DNA of 64,000 bases from Nocardia sp. NBC_00565 (GTDB taxonomy: Bacteria; Actinomycetota; Actinomycetes; Mycobacteriales; Mycobacteriaceae). The notes below the pieces were generated by a model. It made no database searches and had not been told where the DNA came from. It saw only the letters and a list, made by a program, of their open reading frames with translations. The translations under genes were made by a program, and so were the position numbers. Where the stretch lies: positions 3,410,001 through 3,474,000 of the forward strand of contig NZ_CP107785.1 of the NCBI RefSeq assembly GCF_036345915.1. The letters are read 5' to 3'. Every line of letters starts with the position of its first letter. Position 1 is the stretch's first letter. Below, in pieces: positions 7,857 to 17,362 of the stretch.

Positions 7857-8762
7857 ATGTACGACTTCGACAGCGATGTCCACGAGGCGCGTTCGGCCGG
7901 ATCCGTCGGCAGCGTGCCCGGTACTGCGGCGCAGGCTCCTGCGGATCGCCTCGGATTACGAACGTTGCGTGACACGCTGGCTGGGACCGCGGTCGCCAAT
8001 GTCGGCACGCTCGGGCGAACGATGCGCTCAGCGGTGGAGGCGACAGCGATCGCGAGCGTCGACCTGATACGCGGTCGATTTCAGTGGCGCGAAACCCTCG
8101 CGCAGGCATGGTTTCTCATCAAGGTGACCGCGATTCCCGGTGTGCTGATGGCGATTCCGTTCGGCGTGATCGTGTCCGTTCAGGTCGGCAACATGGTCGA
8201 TCAGCTCGGCGCGGATTCGCTGATCGGCGCTGCCGGTGGGCTGGGTGTGATCAAGCAGGGCGCGCCGCTGGCCACCGGCCTGCTGCTCGCGGGTGCCGGC
8301 GCGGCCGCCGTCGCCGCCGATTTGGGTGCGCGGACGATACGCGAGGAAGTCGATGCGATGCGCGTCATGGGGATTGATCCGAGGCAGCGGTTGGTCGCCC
8401 CGCGTATCGCCGCCATTCTGCTGGTGGCGCCGTTGCTCAATGTGCTGATCATCGTCATGGGTGTGGTCGCCGGGTACCTCGTCGCCATCGCGGCGCTGGG
8501 GGTGACGCCGGGCAGTTATTGGGAATCGTTCGGCGCGTTCACCGGTGGCGTGGACGTCTGGGTCTCGCTGGGCAAGTCGATGATCTTCGGCTATCTGGTC
8601 GTGAGCATCGCATGTCAGCGAGGACTCGAGGCCAAAGGCGGTCCCCGCGGCGTCGCGGACGGGGTGAATGCGTCGGTGATCCTGTCGGTGGTGACGATTG
8701 CGGTGGTCAACGCCGTGATTACTCAGGTCGCGGCCATGTTCCTGCCGACGGAGCTGGCATGA
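7857..8762 (+). CDS. yrbEA: MlaE/YrbE-family permease A of the mce operon
   Basis: 301 residues. After a polar N-terminus of about 75 residues come five or six hydrophobic segments. The family landmark REEVDAMRVMGIDP (about residues 163-176) is the loop that contacts the cytoplasmic ATPase. YrbE proteins form the membrane channel of Mce lipid importers. The start ATG has AAGGAAG upstream. The stop overlaps the next gene as ATGA. The ATPase (MceG) is not encoded here, as is normal because it is usually unlinked. Confidence 0.93.
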   Translation: MYDFDSDVHEARSAGSVGSVPGTAAQAPADRLGLRTLRDTLAGTAVANVGTLGRTMRSAVEATAIASVDLIRGRFQWRETLAQAWFLIKVTAIPGVLMAIPFGVIVSVQVGNMVDQLGADSLIGAAGGLGVIKQGAPLATGLLLAGAGAAAVAADLGARTIREEVDAMRVMGIDPRQRLVAPRIAAILLVAPLLNVLIIVMGVVAGYLVAIAALGVTPGSYWESFGAFTGGVDVWVSLGKSMIFGYLVVSIACQRGLEAKGGPRGVADGVNASVILSVVTIAVVNAVITQVAAMFLPTELA

Positions 8763-9616
8763 CGACATCCAGCTACACGGTGAAAGGCCTGCGTTGGACG
8801 CGCACCGCGCGGCGGCGGGTGTGGGCTCCGATCGACGGGCTCGGGTTCGTGCTCGGGTTCCTCTGGCAGGTGCTGGCATCGATTCCCTTCGTGCTGAAGC
8901 ACTACCGGGCGCAGACCATGACGCTGATCACGGATATGACGTGGGGCCGTGGCGCAGTGATCGTCGGCGGTGGCACGGCCGCGGTGATGGGGGTCATGGG
9001 CGTGGCTGTCGGTGTGACGACCGGTATCGAGTCCTACAGCGCGCTGGATCTGGTCTCGCTCGGCCAACTCACTGGTGTGGTCTCGGCCTTCGCGAATACC
9101 CGCGAGATCGCGCCGATCGCCGCCGGTATCGGGTTCGCCGCACAGGCGGGCTGTCGAATGACCGCCGAGATCGGGTCGATGCGCATCGCGGAGGAGATCG
9201 ATGCGATCGAATCTTTGGGCGTTCGATCGGTGCCTTTTGTGGTGACGACCCGCGTTATCGCGGGGCTGGTCGCGATAGTGCCGACCTTTCTGATCGCGCT
9301 CATTCTGAGCTATGTGGCCAGTGCGGCGATCGTCGTACGGCTGCACGGCGAGGCGAGTGGTGTGTACGACCACTACTTCGACATGTTCGTGGTGGGCTGG
9401 GATATCGCGGCCGCGGTGATCAAGGTGATGGTGTTCGCGGTGGCCGTCATCGTCATTCACTGCTATCAGGGCTTTTTCGCGACCGGCGGACCTGAGGGGG
9501 TCGGTATTGCGTCGGGGCGGGCCATCCGGGCCAGTCTGGTGGCGATCATCGCACTGAACATGGTCATGACGATGCTGCTGTGGGGATTCACCGCACCCGT
9601 CCGGTTCGCGGGGTGA
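8759..9616 (+). CDS. yrbEB: MlaE/YrbE-family permease B of the mce operon
   Basis: 285 residues. The start ATG 8759 overlaps the yrbEA stop. Hydrophobic segments begin near residue 60, and the family loop MRIAEEIDAIESLGVRS lies near 145-161. It is inferred to pair with YrbEA to form a heterodimeric permease for lipid or steroid uptake through the Mce complex. It overlaps mceA as GTGA. Confidence 0.93.
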   Translation: MTTSSYTVKGLRWTRTARRRVWAPIDGLGFVLGFLWQVLASIPFVLKHYRAQTMTLITDMTWGRGAVIVGGGTAAVMGVMGVAVGVTTGIESYSALDLVSLGQLTGVVSAFANTREIAPIAAGIGFAAQAGCRMTAEIGSMRIAEEIDAIESLGVRSVPFVVTTRVIAGLVAIVPTFLIALILSYVASAAIVVRLHGEASGVYDHYFDMFVVGWDIAAAVIKVMVFAVAVIVIHCYQGFFATGGPEGVGIASGRAIRASLVAIIALNMVMTMLLWGFTAPVRFAG

Positions 9617-10668
9617 TCGGCGTGCCAGTGTATGGACTTCCCGGAACAGCGGTCGGTGCGCGTGGCGCGCGCTCGATCGGCGTAGTCGCCGCCGCCATCT
9701 CGGCGGCACTGCTGATCACCTTGGCTGCCCGGCCGCAGGGCGATGACGGCACGATATCGGTCGCTGTCCTCACCGACGAGATCGGCACCGGTATCCAGGT
9801 GGGCGATGACGTGCGCCTGGACGGCGTGCAGGTCGGTCGGATCGAGGCGATCACGTCTGCGGACCGGCATCAGCGGATCACATTGGGGCTGCGGCACAGT
9901 CAGGTGTCCGGGCTGACCGATGGACTCGGCGTGGATTTCACGCCGGGCAATCTGTTCGGGGTCTCCGAGATCGATCTGCAACGCGGAACCGGCGGTCGTC
10001 CACTCGGTGCGGACGCCGTCGTCGATCTCACCGGCCCGCAGGCCGGGCGTGCTCGTGACGCGACGATCTCGACGTTGTTGAACCAGGTCGGCTCGTTCAG
10101 CAACGACGTCCTTTCCCCCGAACTCGTCTCGGTGTTGCAGCGAATTTCCAGCGGCACAACGGCATTCACGCCACTGGTCGAGACGATCATCGCGCTCACG
10201 CGATCGATAGCCGACACCCAGCGGCTGCCGAGTTCCTTCCTGATCGGCCAGTACGGCTCGATGCTGGGCGGGCTGCCCTCCACCGTGGACGGCCTACTGC
10301 AGTTGCTGGGGTCGGCCTACAACTCCGAATACATGCGCAGCCCCGACCACATCCAGAAATTCGACGCGAGTGTGCACATGCTCGAAAGCGAGCTGATTCC
10401 CAGCACCGTGACGTTGTTGACAACCAGCGAAAGGTATTTCGCCGGCACGACAGCAGCGCTGGTGCCGGTACTCACCATGCTGGCCCGGACCGTGCCGACT
10501 CCGGATCGGTCCAGCCAGGAGTTCGGCGTGCTGCTCGACCGACTCGGTAGGGCGATGCCTGATACACCGAATGGCCCCGTTTTGAAGGTAAACCTCGACC
10601 TGCGCGGTGTGCCCGGTTTGGCCACGCCGTTGAACGCAGCGCAGAGTGCTGAGCGGGGGGTGCGGTGA
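9613..10668 (+). CDS. mceA: Mce family protein A
   Basis: 351 residues from GTG 9613, which overlaps the yrbEB stop. It has one N-terminal transmembrane segment (about residues 19-38), then the MlaD/MCE beta domain with VGDDVRLDGVQVGRIEAI near 57-75, followed by a long helical region. Mce subunits form hexameric tunnels across the periplasm. The C-terminal tail is short, with none of the Pro/Gln-rich extension seen in some MceA proteins. Confidence 0.92.
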   Translation: MIGVPVYGLPGTAVGARGARSIGVVAAAISAALLITLAARPQGDDGTISVAVLTDEIGTGIQVGDDVRLDGVQVGRIEAITSADRHQRITLGLRHSQVSGLTDGLGVDFTPGNLFGVSEIDLQRGTGGRPLGADAVVDLTGPQAGRARDATISTLLNQVGSFSNDVLSPELVSVLQRISSGTTAFTPLVETIIALTRSIADTQRLPSSFLIGQYGSMLGGLPSTVDGLLQLLGSAYNSEYMRSPDHIQKFDASVHMLESELIPSTVTLLTTSERYFAGTTAALVPVLTMLARTVPTPDRSSQEFGVLLDRLGRAMPDTPNGPVLKVNLDLRGVPGLATPLNAAQSAERGVR

Positions 10669-11669
10669 ACATCAAATCGTTGATGCTGCGAGTGGTGCTA
10701 TTCGCGGGCGTCATGGTGCTTGTGCTGATCGGCGTCTTCCAGGTGATCGATCGACCGGTGACCGGCGATATGGACACTTACACAGCGGAATTCGCAGACG
10801 CCAACGGTCTCAGAACAGGCGACGATGTGCGGCTGTACGGAGTGCGGGTCGGCAAGGTCGGTGAGATCCGGTTGGCGGGTACCCACGCCGCGGTCCGGTT
10901 CACGGTGCGCGACATCTACCCGCTGTTCGACAACAGCACCCTTGCCATCCGCTACCAGAATCTCAGTGGGCAGCGGTATCTCGATATCCAGCACGCCAAT
11001 GATCCGGGCGCACGACGTGACCCGAGTCAGCGGATCGGCACCGACCACACCATTCCATCGTTCGACATCACCACGGTGTTCAACGGCCTGGAACCGGTAC
11101 TGGCACAACTGACTCCGGCGGATCTGAATCAGTTCTCCACCAGCATCTTGGCGGTTATCGAGGGGTCAGGTACCGGATTGGGCCCGGCGCTGAGCGCCAT
11201 CGACACACTGAGCAACTACGTCACCAACCGGCAAACGGTGATCGCGACCCTGGTGCGCAACCTGGGCCAGGTCTCGCAGCAGATCGGTGGAAAGTCCGGC
11301 AACACGGTCCAATTGCTGAGCCAGCTCACCGCCATCTTCGTCAATATGACTCAGCGGATCGGTGGGCTGGTCGACTTCTCCCAGCAGATTCCGCCGGTTC
11401 TGCTGCCTACCGACCGCCTGCTCGCCACCCTCGGGCTGACGCCCTCGCCGAATCCGGACATCGACCAGTTGCTGCGGACGGCCTTCCCCGACCCCGACCG
11501 GACAGTCGAGACATTGAGCCGTCTGCCCGCGGTCCTGCAATCGCTGTCCGCATTGATCCCCAGCACTGTGCCTGGCCTGCAACCGGGCTGCACGCACGGT
11601 GCCGCGCAACCGCCACAACCCCTTCAGCTCCTCATCGGTGGACAAAGGATCTCGCTGTGCAACAACTGA
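10665..11669 (+). CDS. mceB: Mce family protein B
   Basis: 334 residues. The N-terminal membrane anchor is at about residues 8-25. The MCE domain is marked by GLRTGDDVRLYGVRVGKVGEI near 46-66, and the C-terminal half is helical. GTG 10665 overlaps the mceA stop (GTGA) and its own stop lies inside mceC. It is a tunnel subunit of the same complex. Confidence 0.92.
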   Translation: MNIKSLMLRVVLFAGVMVLVLIGVFQVIDRPVTGDMDTYTAEFADANGLRTGDDVRLYGVRVGKVGEIRLAGTHAAVRFTVRDIYPLFDNSTLAIRYQNLSGQRYLDIQHANDPGARRDPSQRIGTDHTIPSFDITTVFNGLEPVLAQLTPADLNQFSTSILAVIEGSGTGLGPALSAIDTLSNYVTNRQTVIATLVRNLGQVSQQIGGKSGNTVQLLSQLTAIFVNMTQRIGGLVDFSQQIPPVLLPTDRLLATLGLTPSPNPDIDQLLRTAFPDPDRTVETLSRLPAVLQSLSALIPSTVPGLQPGCTHGAAQPPQPLQLLIGGQRISLCNN

Positions 11670-12691
11670 TTCGGAACAGACCGATACGCGGGCGCCGCGC
11701 GCGGCCCCCGCTGACCGACGCCGCACGCAAACGAGCCGATGTCCGCTGGGGAGTGGTCGCGCTCGCATCCGTGCTGGTGCTGGCCGCCGCACTCGTGTGG
11801 GTCGACCGCGTCGATTTCGGTGCACGAACATACACGGCGCATATGTCCGATGCCGGTTCGATCCGGGTCGGCGACGAGGTCCGGCTGGCTGGAATCGGTG
11901 TCGGCACAGTGAAATCGCTGGCGGCCCGAAAAGGCGAGGTCGAGATGCGGTTCACGGTCGAAGGTGACGTCTTCGTCGGCGCCCAGACCACGCTCGACGT
12001 GCGGATGCTCACCATCGTCGGTGGCCACTATGTGGCCTTGATCCCCGGTGGCAGTGCGCCGCTGGGCGCGGCGGTCATCCCGGCTGACCGGGTGGTACTG
12101 CCCTACAGCTTGCCCAAGGTTTTCCAGGAGGCAATTCGCCCGATCCAGCAGGTGGACGGAGACACGCTGCGCCGCAACGTCGCGGCGCTGAACTCGTCGA
12201 TTACGCGCAGCCCCGAGGCGGTAGGCAGCACATTGACGGCGATCGAGAGCGTTGTCGACATCATGAACCAGCAAAACGCCGAGATTTCGCGCTCGCTGTC
12301 GCTGGCCGATGAATACCTCACCGCGCTCAACGGCAGCAAACAGGTGCTCATCACCTTGATCAGCACCCTCCGGACGCTCGAGACAATCGTGGAGAACCAC
12401 ACACTCGAGATACACGAGGCCCTCATCGTTCTCGCTCGGGTGCTCGACCGGCTGGTCCCTCTCGGGCAGGCATGGGAGACAACACTGCGGCCGATGGCCC
12501 AGCCGCTGGCCGATGCGATCCAACAACTGGATCGCATCGGCGAGAAGATGCGCGATCTGCTGGAATCGCTGCACACGCTGGAAAGCCGACTGAGTCAGAT
12601 CGCTTCGCCGGACGGGCTCGCCATCGATCACTCCACCACCACCTACCAGGGGCCCGGTATCTGCGTGCCGGTGCCGGGAAGGGTGTGCTGA
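11657..12691 (+). CDS. mceC: Mce family protein C
   Basis: 344 residues from GTG 11657, overlapping mceB by 13 bp. An Arg-rich cytoplasmic head of about 30 residues precedes one transmembrane helix. The MCE domain contains IRVGDEVRLAGIGVGTVKSL, then long amphipathic helices. It is co-transcribed with its neighbours. Confidence 0.92.
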   Translation: MQQLIRNRPIRGRRARPPLTDAARKRADVRWGVVALASVLVLAAALVWVDRVDFGARTYTAHMSDAGSIRVGDEVRLAGIGVGTVKSLAARKGEVEMRFTVEGDVFVGAQTTLDVRMLTIVGGHYVALIPGGSAPLGAAVIPADRVVLPYSLPKVFQEAIRPIQQVDGDTLRRNVAALNSSITRSPEAVGSTLTAIESVVDIMNQQNAEISRSLSLADEYLTALNGSKQVLITLISTLRTLETIVENHTLEIHEALIVLARVLDRLVPLGQAWETTLRPMAQPLADAIQQLDRIGEKMRDLLESLHTLESRLSQIASPDGLAIDHSTTTYQGPGICVPVPGRVC

Positions 12692-13797
12692 TGCTGAAGC
12701 ATTTGTTCACCTCGCGTGGATTTGTCTCCGCCGCAACAGTTCTCGCCATCGTCGCAGTGGCCGTAGTCGGCTACCGGATCGCCCAGCCGACCCCGCGGAT
12801 GCGCTCCTACTGTGCACTCATGCCCGACAGTATCGGGCTCTACACCGGCAGCGATGTCACCCTGCTCGGGCTGCCCATCGGACGGGTCACCGACATCCGG
12901 CCCGAAGGTACCGGCGCGCGCGTCGAGTTCGAGATTCCAGCCGACCGGCATATACCCAGCGATGTGGGGGCCACCACGGTGTCGGACACCCTGGTCGCCG
13001 ACCGCAAACTCGCCGTTGTCGACATCGCGACATCGAGCGGGCCGGACTGGGATCCGGCACGCTGCATCACCAAGACGCTGACGCCCAAGAGCATGACCGA
13101 AACATTCGATGCGCTCGGCGATCTCGCCGATGAACTCAACGGCGGTGACCACCCCGACCAACCGGATCTGCTCGCGCAGGGCTTCACCGCGCTCGACGGC
13201 GCGACCACCGGACGCGGCCAGCAGATCAACGCCATCATCCACAAAATGGGTTCGGCGCTGAACCCCCCGGACACCGCCATCGGCCATCTCGGCGCCCTGA
13301 TCGATGCGTTGGCCGAACTGGCGCACAGCGCCGCGAACGGCTGGTCCGACATCGAGAACATGCTGACTAGGCTGACCGCGAGCCTGCAGGCCGCCAACTT
13401 CCTTGTGGTTCCGCCGCTCGTCGATGTGTTCGACGGTCTGCGCGATGTGCTGCCGCCCGCCAACGAGGCGATCATCGCATTGGGTGGTCCACTGTTGCGC
13501 AAGCTCGACGCGGCGGCCGATCAACTCCCCTTGCTCACCGCGGGATTGGGCTCGCTGCGCGACCTGATCGTGATGCTGCCACCGCTGGTACAAGCATTCA
13601 CGACCGCGGCGGACCCGCAGACCGGACAGCTGACACTCACCTACGCGCCGCCTGCCGTCGCGATCCCGGATGCGGCCGCTGCGCAGGTGTGTTCGGCCAT
13701 CAACGCGCTCGCTCCCGGTCGGTGCACCGACGCCGCGGGCGGGCTGGTGTACGCGCAGATCGCGCAGCTGGTACTCGGATCAGTAGGTGCCCGATGA
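12691..13797 (+). CDS. mceD: Mce family protein D
   Basis: 368 residues. The ATG overlaps the mceC stop by one base (TGATG). After a membrane anchor comes the MceD-type sequence MRSYCALMPDSIGLYTGSDV, where the cysteine is typical of this subunit, then LLGLPIGRVTDI and a long helical region. Confidence 0.92.
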   Translation: MLKHLFTSRGFVSAATVLAIVAVAVVGYRIAQPTPRMRSYCALMPDSIGLYTGSDVTLLGLPIGRVTDIRPEGTGARVEFEIPADRHIPSDVGATTVSDTLVADRKLAVVDIATSSGPDWDPARCITKTLTPKSMTETFDALGDLADELNGGDHPDQPDLLAQGFTALDGATTGRGQQINAIIHKMGSALNPPDTAIGHLGALIDALAELAHSAANGWSDIENMLTRLTASLQAANFLVVPPLVDVFDGLRDVLPPANEAIIALGGPLLRKLDAAADQLPLLTAGLGSLRDLIVMLPPLVQAFTTAADPQTGQLTLTYAPPAVAIPDAAAAQVCSAINALAPGRCTDAAGGLVYAQIAQLVLGSVGAR

Positions 13798-14852
13798 CCT
13801 TTCGTGGCGTCTTGATCACCACAGCGGCGTTGGCTCTGGCGGCCGGTGGGTGCGGATTCGACCCCGCCACGATCGAAGTACCCGGCACACTGGTCGGCGG
13901 GCAAACGTATCAACTGCACATCCAGTTCGCCGACGTCCTCAATCTGCCGCCCGGCGCGAAGGTATTCGCCAACGGGGTGCTGGTGGGCAATCTCGACAGC
14001 GTGCGGATCGTCGACCCCGGCCCCGACGCTCGACGCACCGGCTACGCGGTAGTCACCCTCGATATCACCGATTCGGTGAAACTGCCCGCCAGTACCATCG
14101 CCGAACTGCGGCAGGCGACTCCGTTGGGCGACATGCACATCGCACTCACCTCGCGCTCTGACGACGCGGGGCCCTTGCTGGCCTCGGATGCGACTATCCC
14201 GATCCAACAGACCAAGCAGACCCGTCAAGTGGAGGACACCCTCGCCGGACTTGCGACCGCGATGGGCAGCGGAGCCATCCTCGACCTGCAGAACGTTGTA
14301 CGCCAGCTCAATGCCGCTTTACCGCCCGACGCAGCCGACACCGCCCGCATGTTCGGTGTGCTCGGCAACGACCTGCGTGACGTCGCCGCCAACCTCGGCG
14401 ATGTCGACTCCTTCCTCAACGGACTGGATGCCAACGTGACCACGATCCTCCAGGACGGGCCGCTACTGAACCAACTGCTCGACGATTACGGCGTAGCGCA
14501 TGTGACGGCCGTGGTCAGCTCGATCGTCGGGGTGCTGTACATCATGTCCGCTCTCGGACCGGTCGCCACCCGAGCGGCCTGGCTCGCCCCGACCATCGCC
14601 GGCCTCGACGATGCGGCCCACGCAATGGTGCCGCTGCTGTTCACGAACCGGCCGCTGGATCTGAACGCCCCGTCGAACCTGAGTAAGCTGACCGCGCTGA
14701 TCCGGGAGAAGATCATCCCGTTCACCGAGCACGGCCCCAAGATCGACATTGTTGGTGCGACCGTCGCCGATGGCGCGGCACCGGACATCCCGCGGGAGGA
14801 CAAGGTACAAGACATCCTCGCGACGCTGCGCATGATCGGAGTCGTGCGATGA
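13794..14852 (+). CDS. mceE: Mce family lipoprotein E
   Basis: 352 residues. The signal peptide ends in AAGGC (Cys20), a slightly divergent lipobox, as expected of the lipoprotein subunit MceE/LprK. An MCE domain follows (GAKVFANGVLVGNLDSVRI) and then helices. The ATG overlaps the mceD stop as ATGA. It probably anchors the complex in the membrane. Confidence 0.92.
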   Translation: MTFRGVLITTAALALAAGGCGFDPATIEVPGTLVGGQTYQLHIQFADVLNLPPGAKVFANGVLVGNLDSVRIVDPGPDARRTGYAVVTLDITDSVKLPASTIAELRQATPLGDMHIALTSRSDDAGPLLASDATIPIQQTKQTRQVEDTLAGLATAMGSGAILDLQNVVRQLNAALPPDAADTARMFGVLGNDLRDVAANLGDVDSFLNGLDANVTTILQDGPLLNQLLDDYGVAHVTAVVSSIVGVLYIMSALGPVATRAAWLAPTIAGLDDAAHAMVPLLFTNRPLDLNAPSNLSKLTALIREKIIPFTEHGPKIDIVGATVADGAAPDIPREDKVQDILATLRMIGVVR

Positions 14853-15829
14853 CCCGAAGTGCGCGCTCGATCAAACCTGGGTCGCTGCTGTCGTCGGCGG
14901 CCATCGCCGCCGTGCTACTCGCCGGGATCGGCTACCTGAGTTTCGGCGTGCTGCATATGGATCCGATGCGCGACCACATCACGGTGCGCATGCTGCTCGC
15001 CGATTCCGGCGGGGTGGGCGCGAATTCGCCGGTGCTGCTCAGCGGCGTCCGGGTCGGCGAAGTCGCCACGGTCGATACGGTGCCCGCCGGTGTCGAGTTC
15101 CGGCTGCGTCTGGACACCCGATACCGCGTCCCTGCGTCGAGCACGGTCCGCATCGAAGCGGTGTCGGCGCTGGGTGAGCCGTATGTGGAGTTCGATCCGC
15201 CCGGCCAGACCAGTCCATATCTGAGCGACAACCAACTGCTGGACACCCGCGGGATGCCGATGTCGATGTCGATCCCGCAGGTCTCGGTCCGCGCTGTACA
15301 ACTGTTGCGCCAATTCGACCCCGCCACCATGAAATCCCTGATCGGCACGATAGATACGGCTATCACGGGCACGAGCGGCGAAATGCCACGCCTCGAGCGC
15401 GCGAACACCCTGCTTGCCGCCACCATCCTCAGCCGCAGCGACCTGCTGCACCGGCTGCTCACCGACATGCAGACGATGGGCGCGGACATGTCCTGGGCCG
15501 GGCCGAGTCTGCAGACCTCCGGTCGGGGGTGGCAGCAGTTCGGCGTCAGTATCGACCAGTTGATCATCGCCGCGTCCGGTCTGTTCGAAATCGACAACTC
15601 ACCAACCGACTACAACACCGGCGACGGGATGGTGCCTTTCCTGCAGCGCCTCAACAGCGTGGTCGGCAAAACGGGGCCATTGGTCCAACAGCTGAACCCG
15701 ATGCTCGAACCGCTGGCCGACACCGCGGTACACGCGGGCGCGGACATCGACATCAGCAGTCTCATCTCGCAGGCCTTGGCCATGGTCGGCGACGACAGAG
15801 CGGTGCGCCTGCGCATCAACGTCAAATAG
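14849..15829 (+). CDS. mceF: Mce family protein F
   Basis: 326 residues with an N-terminal anchor (about 13-31) and an MCE domain with NSPVLLSGVRVGEVATV near 59-75. It is the last of the six Mce subunits and starts in the mceE stop (ATGA). It is shorter than many MceF proteins because the C-terminal tail is reduced. Confidence 0.92.
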   Translation: MTRSARSIKPGSLLSSAAIAAVLLAGIGYLSFGVLHMDPMRDHITVRMLLADSGGVGANSPVLLSGVRVGEVATVDTVPAGVEFRLRLDTRYRVPASSTVRIEAVSALGEPYVEFDPPGQTSPYLSDNQLLDTRGMPMSMSIPQVSVRAVQLLRQFDPATMKSLIGTIDTAITGTSGEMPRLERANTLLAATILSRSDLLHRLLTDMQTMGADMSWAGPSLQTSGRGWQQFGVSIDQLIIAASGLFEIDNSPTDYNTGDGMVPFLQRLNSVVGKTGPLVQQLNPMLEPLADTAVHAGADIDISSLISQALAMVGDDRAVRLRINVK

Positions 15830-15845
15830 CCGATAGGAGAGATCA

Positions 15846-16454
15846 GTGAACACCCTGACCGACGACGAACTCGACGAGCAACCGAGCCGTGCCCACAACG
15901 ATAAGGTGAAGACAACTCCTCAAAAAGTGCCGCGCCGCTTCACGATTCGCCTCTCCACCGCGATCACCGTGATGCTGAGCGTCCTCGCCGTGGCCTCGAT
16001 CACCGTGCTCACGGTACTGCTGGTCTCCGCGCGCGGTGAACTGGCCGACCACGACGCCCACGCCGCTGATGAGGACCGCAGCAAACAGGTCGCGATGGAC
16101 TACGCGGTCGGGGCCTCCACCATCGACTATCGCGATACCAAAGCCTGGTACACCAAGCTGAAGGCCAACACCACACCACAGTTGGCCGGCCGATTCGACG
16201 CCACCGCACCCCAACTCGACCAGATCCTGCTGCCACTGCAATGGACCTCCACCGCCCACCCGATCACCGCGGTCGTGACCTCCTCGTCCTCGGGCATCTA
16301 CAAGGTCAACGCCTTCCTGAACGTCACCTCGACCAGCGTGCAGACCCCGCAGGGCGGACAAACCACCGTCACCTACTCGCTCACCATCGACAAGAACTCC
16401 GGATGGAAGATCACCGAGGTCGGCGGCCTGGACGGCGCCCTGCCGATCAAATGA
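15846..16454 (+). CDS. Mce-associated membrane protein
   Basis: 202 residues starting at GTG 15846 with TAGGAGAG upstream, 16 bp after mceF. It has a cytoplasmic head of about 33 residues and one transmembrane helix (about 36-60). The extracytoplasmic domain resembles the NTF2-like fold of Mas/Mam proteins (VAMDYAVGASTIDYRDTKAW). Such proteins stabilise Mce transporters. It is the last gene of the operon; only one is present, whereas many mce operons have two to four. Confidence 0.88.
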   Translation: MNTLTDDELDEQPSRAHNDKVKTTPQKVPRRFTIRLSTAITVMLSVLAVASITVLTVLLVSARGELADHDAHAADEDRSKQVAMDYAVGASTIDYRDTKAWYTKLKANTTPQLAGRFDATAPQLDQILLPLQWTSTAHPITAVVTSSSSGIYKVNAFLNVTSTSVQTPQGGQTTVTYSLTIDKNSGWKITEVGGLDGALPIK

Positions 16455-16586
16455 GCACTTAAGGGGAGACATCCGCCACATCCGCATCGAATCCAGCGCA
16501 CTCACCTTGGATTTCCAGGGCACCGCCGAGCAGATCGGTTGCATCACCGTCGATGACAACGTCGGTCACAATCTGCTCGCTCTGCC
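16455..16586. other. Spacer after the mce operon
   Basis: One plus-strand frame is open (…TLDFQGTAEQIGCITVDDNV…) but without start or recognisable family. It may be another gene scrap. There is no clear terminator. Confidence 0.3.
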
Positions 16587-17198
16587 ATGCGCCGCGCTGT
16601 GGAAATAGCAACCCCACCAACCTCTGGAACCCCCCGCTCTTCGCCGCGTCCAAGCCCCTGCCCTGCCGCATACGCGGCCCGAATGAGACAACAACCAATT
16701 CGGGCTCTGGAGGCATTCGGCTCGATCGACGTGCTGGTCAACAACATTGGAGCCGACCCCGTCGTCGGATCGATATTGGCACTGGATCTCATCGCGGCCG
16801 GCAAGGCGATCGAGGCGAACTGTTTCGCCGCGATCTCGTGGGTGCAGCACGTGCACAAGGCGTGGCTGGGCGAGCACGGTGGTGTGATCGTCAACATCGC
16901 GTCCATGGCCGGGCTCACACCGACGCCGGGGCTCGCGTTCGAAGGCGCGACCGCGGCGATGCTGGTCCACCTCACCAGGGAACTCGCCGTCGAACTCGCC
17001 CCCGATATCAGAGTCAACGCCGTCGCCCCGCCTATCACGCGGCCTCGCTGCGCCGCGGCCGGTGTCAGTGGGCGGGCGACTCGGACAGGCGAACTCGACG
17101 AATCCGGAGAGATCAGCAGTGTCGTCGCGTTTCTCGCCTCCGCGGAGGCAGCGCGACTGACCGGCCAGGTAATCGCGGTTCAGGAGCAGCCGTGGTGA
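16587..17198 (+). pseudogene. Decayed short-chain dehydrogenase/reductase
   Basis: The middle and C-terminal SDR landmarks are visible: IDVLVNNIGADP, GGVIVNIASMAGL and IRVNAVAPPIT, and an SDR-like ending (SSVVAFLASAEAARLTGQVI). However, the N-terminal TGxxxGIG cofactor motif is absent. The catalytic YxxxK is replaced by FEGATAA, losing both Tyr and Lys. It cannot be an active oxidoreductase and is best read as a relic that kept its frame. Confidence 0.65.
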
Positions 17199-17216
17199 CC
17201 GGGCGTCGTCGCGAAA

Positions 17217-17300
17217 TCAGGCGTGCTCGAATTCGGCTATCGCGCCGAGGATCTGGAAGAACATCCGGCCGACCGCGGTGGAGGTGTCGATGCCTTCTCG
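17217..17300 (-). mobile_element. Serine recombinase (resolvase) relic
   Basis: The minus strand encodes REGIDTSTAVGRMFFQILGA followed by IAEFEHA and a stop. This is the unmistakable helix E region of Tn3-type resolvases/invertases. Nothing else of the gene is left. It marks former transposon DNA at the edge between the mce operon and the catabolic island. Confidence 0.75.
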
Positions 17301-17362
17301 CCCAGATCGCCGATATTGCGGTTCAGCGACTATGCAGGACTCTGGTGACGGTGCCGTCGGGA

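Noticed and set aside
8028..9709. Two long minus-strand frames opposite the yrbE genes
   Set aside because: His/Arg-rich shadows of conserved membrane-protein genes with overlapping plus-strand operon structure.
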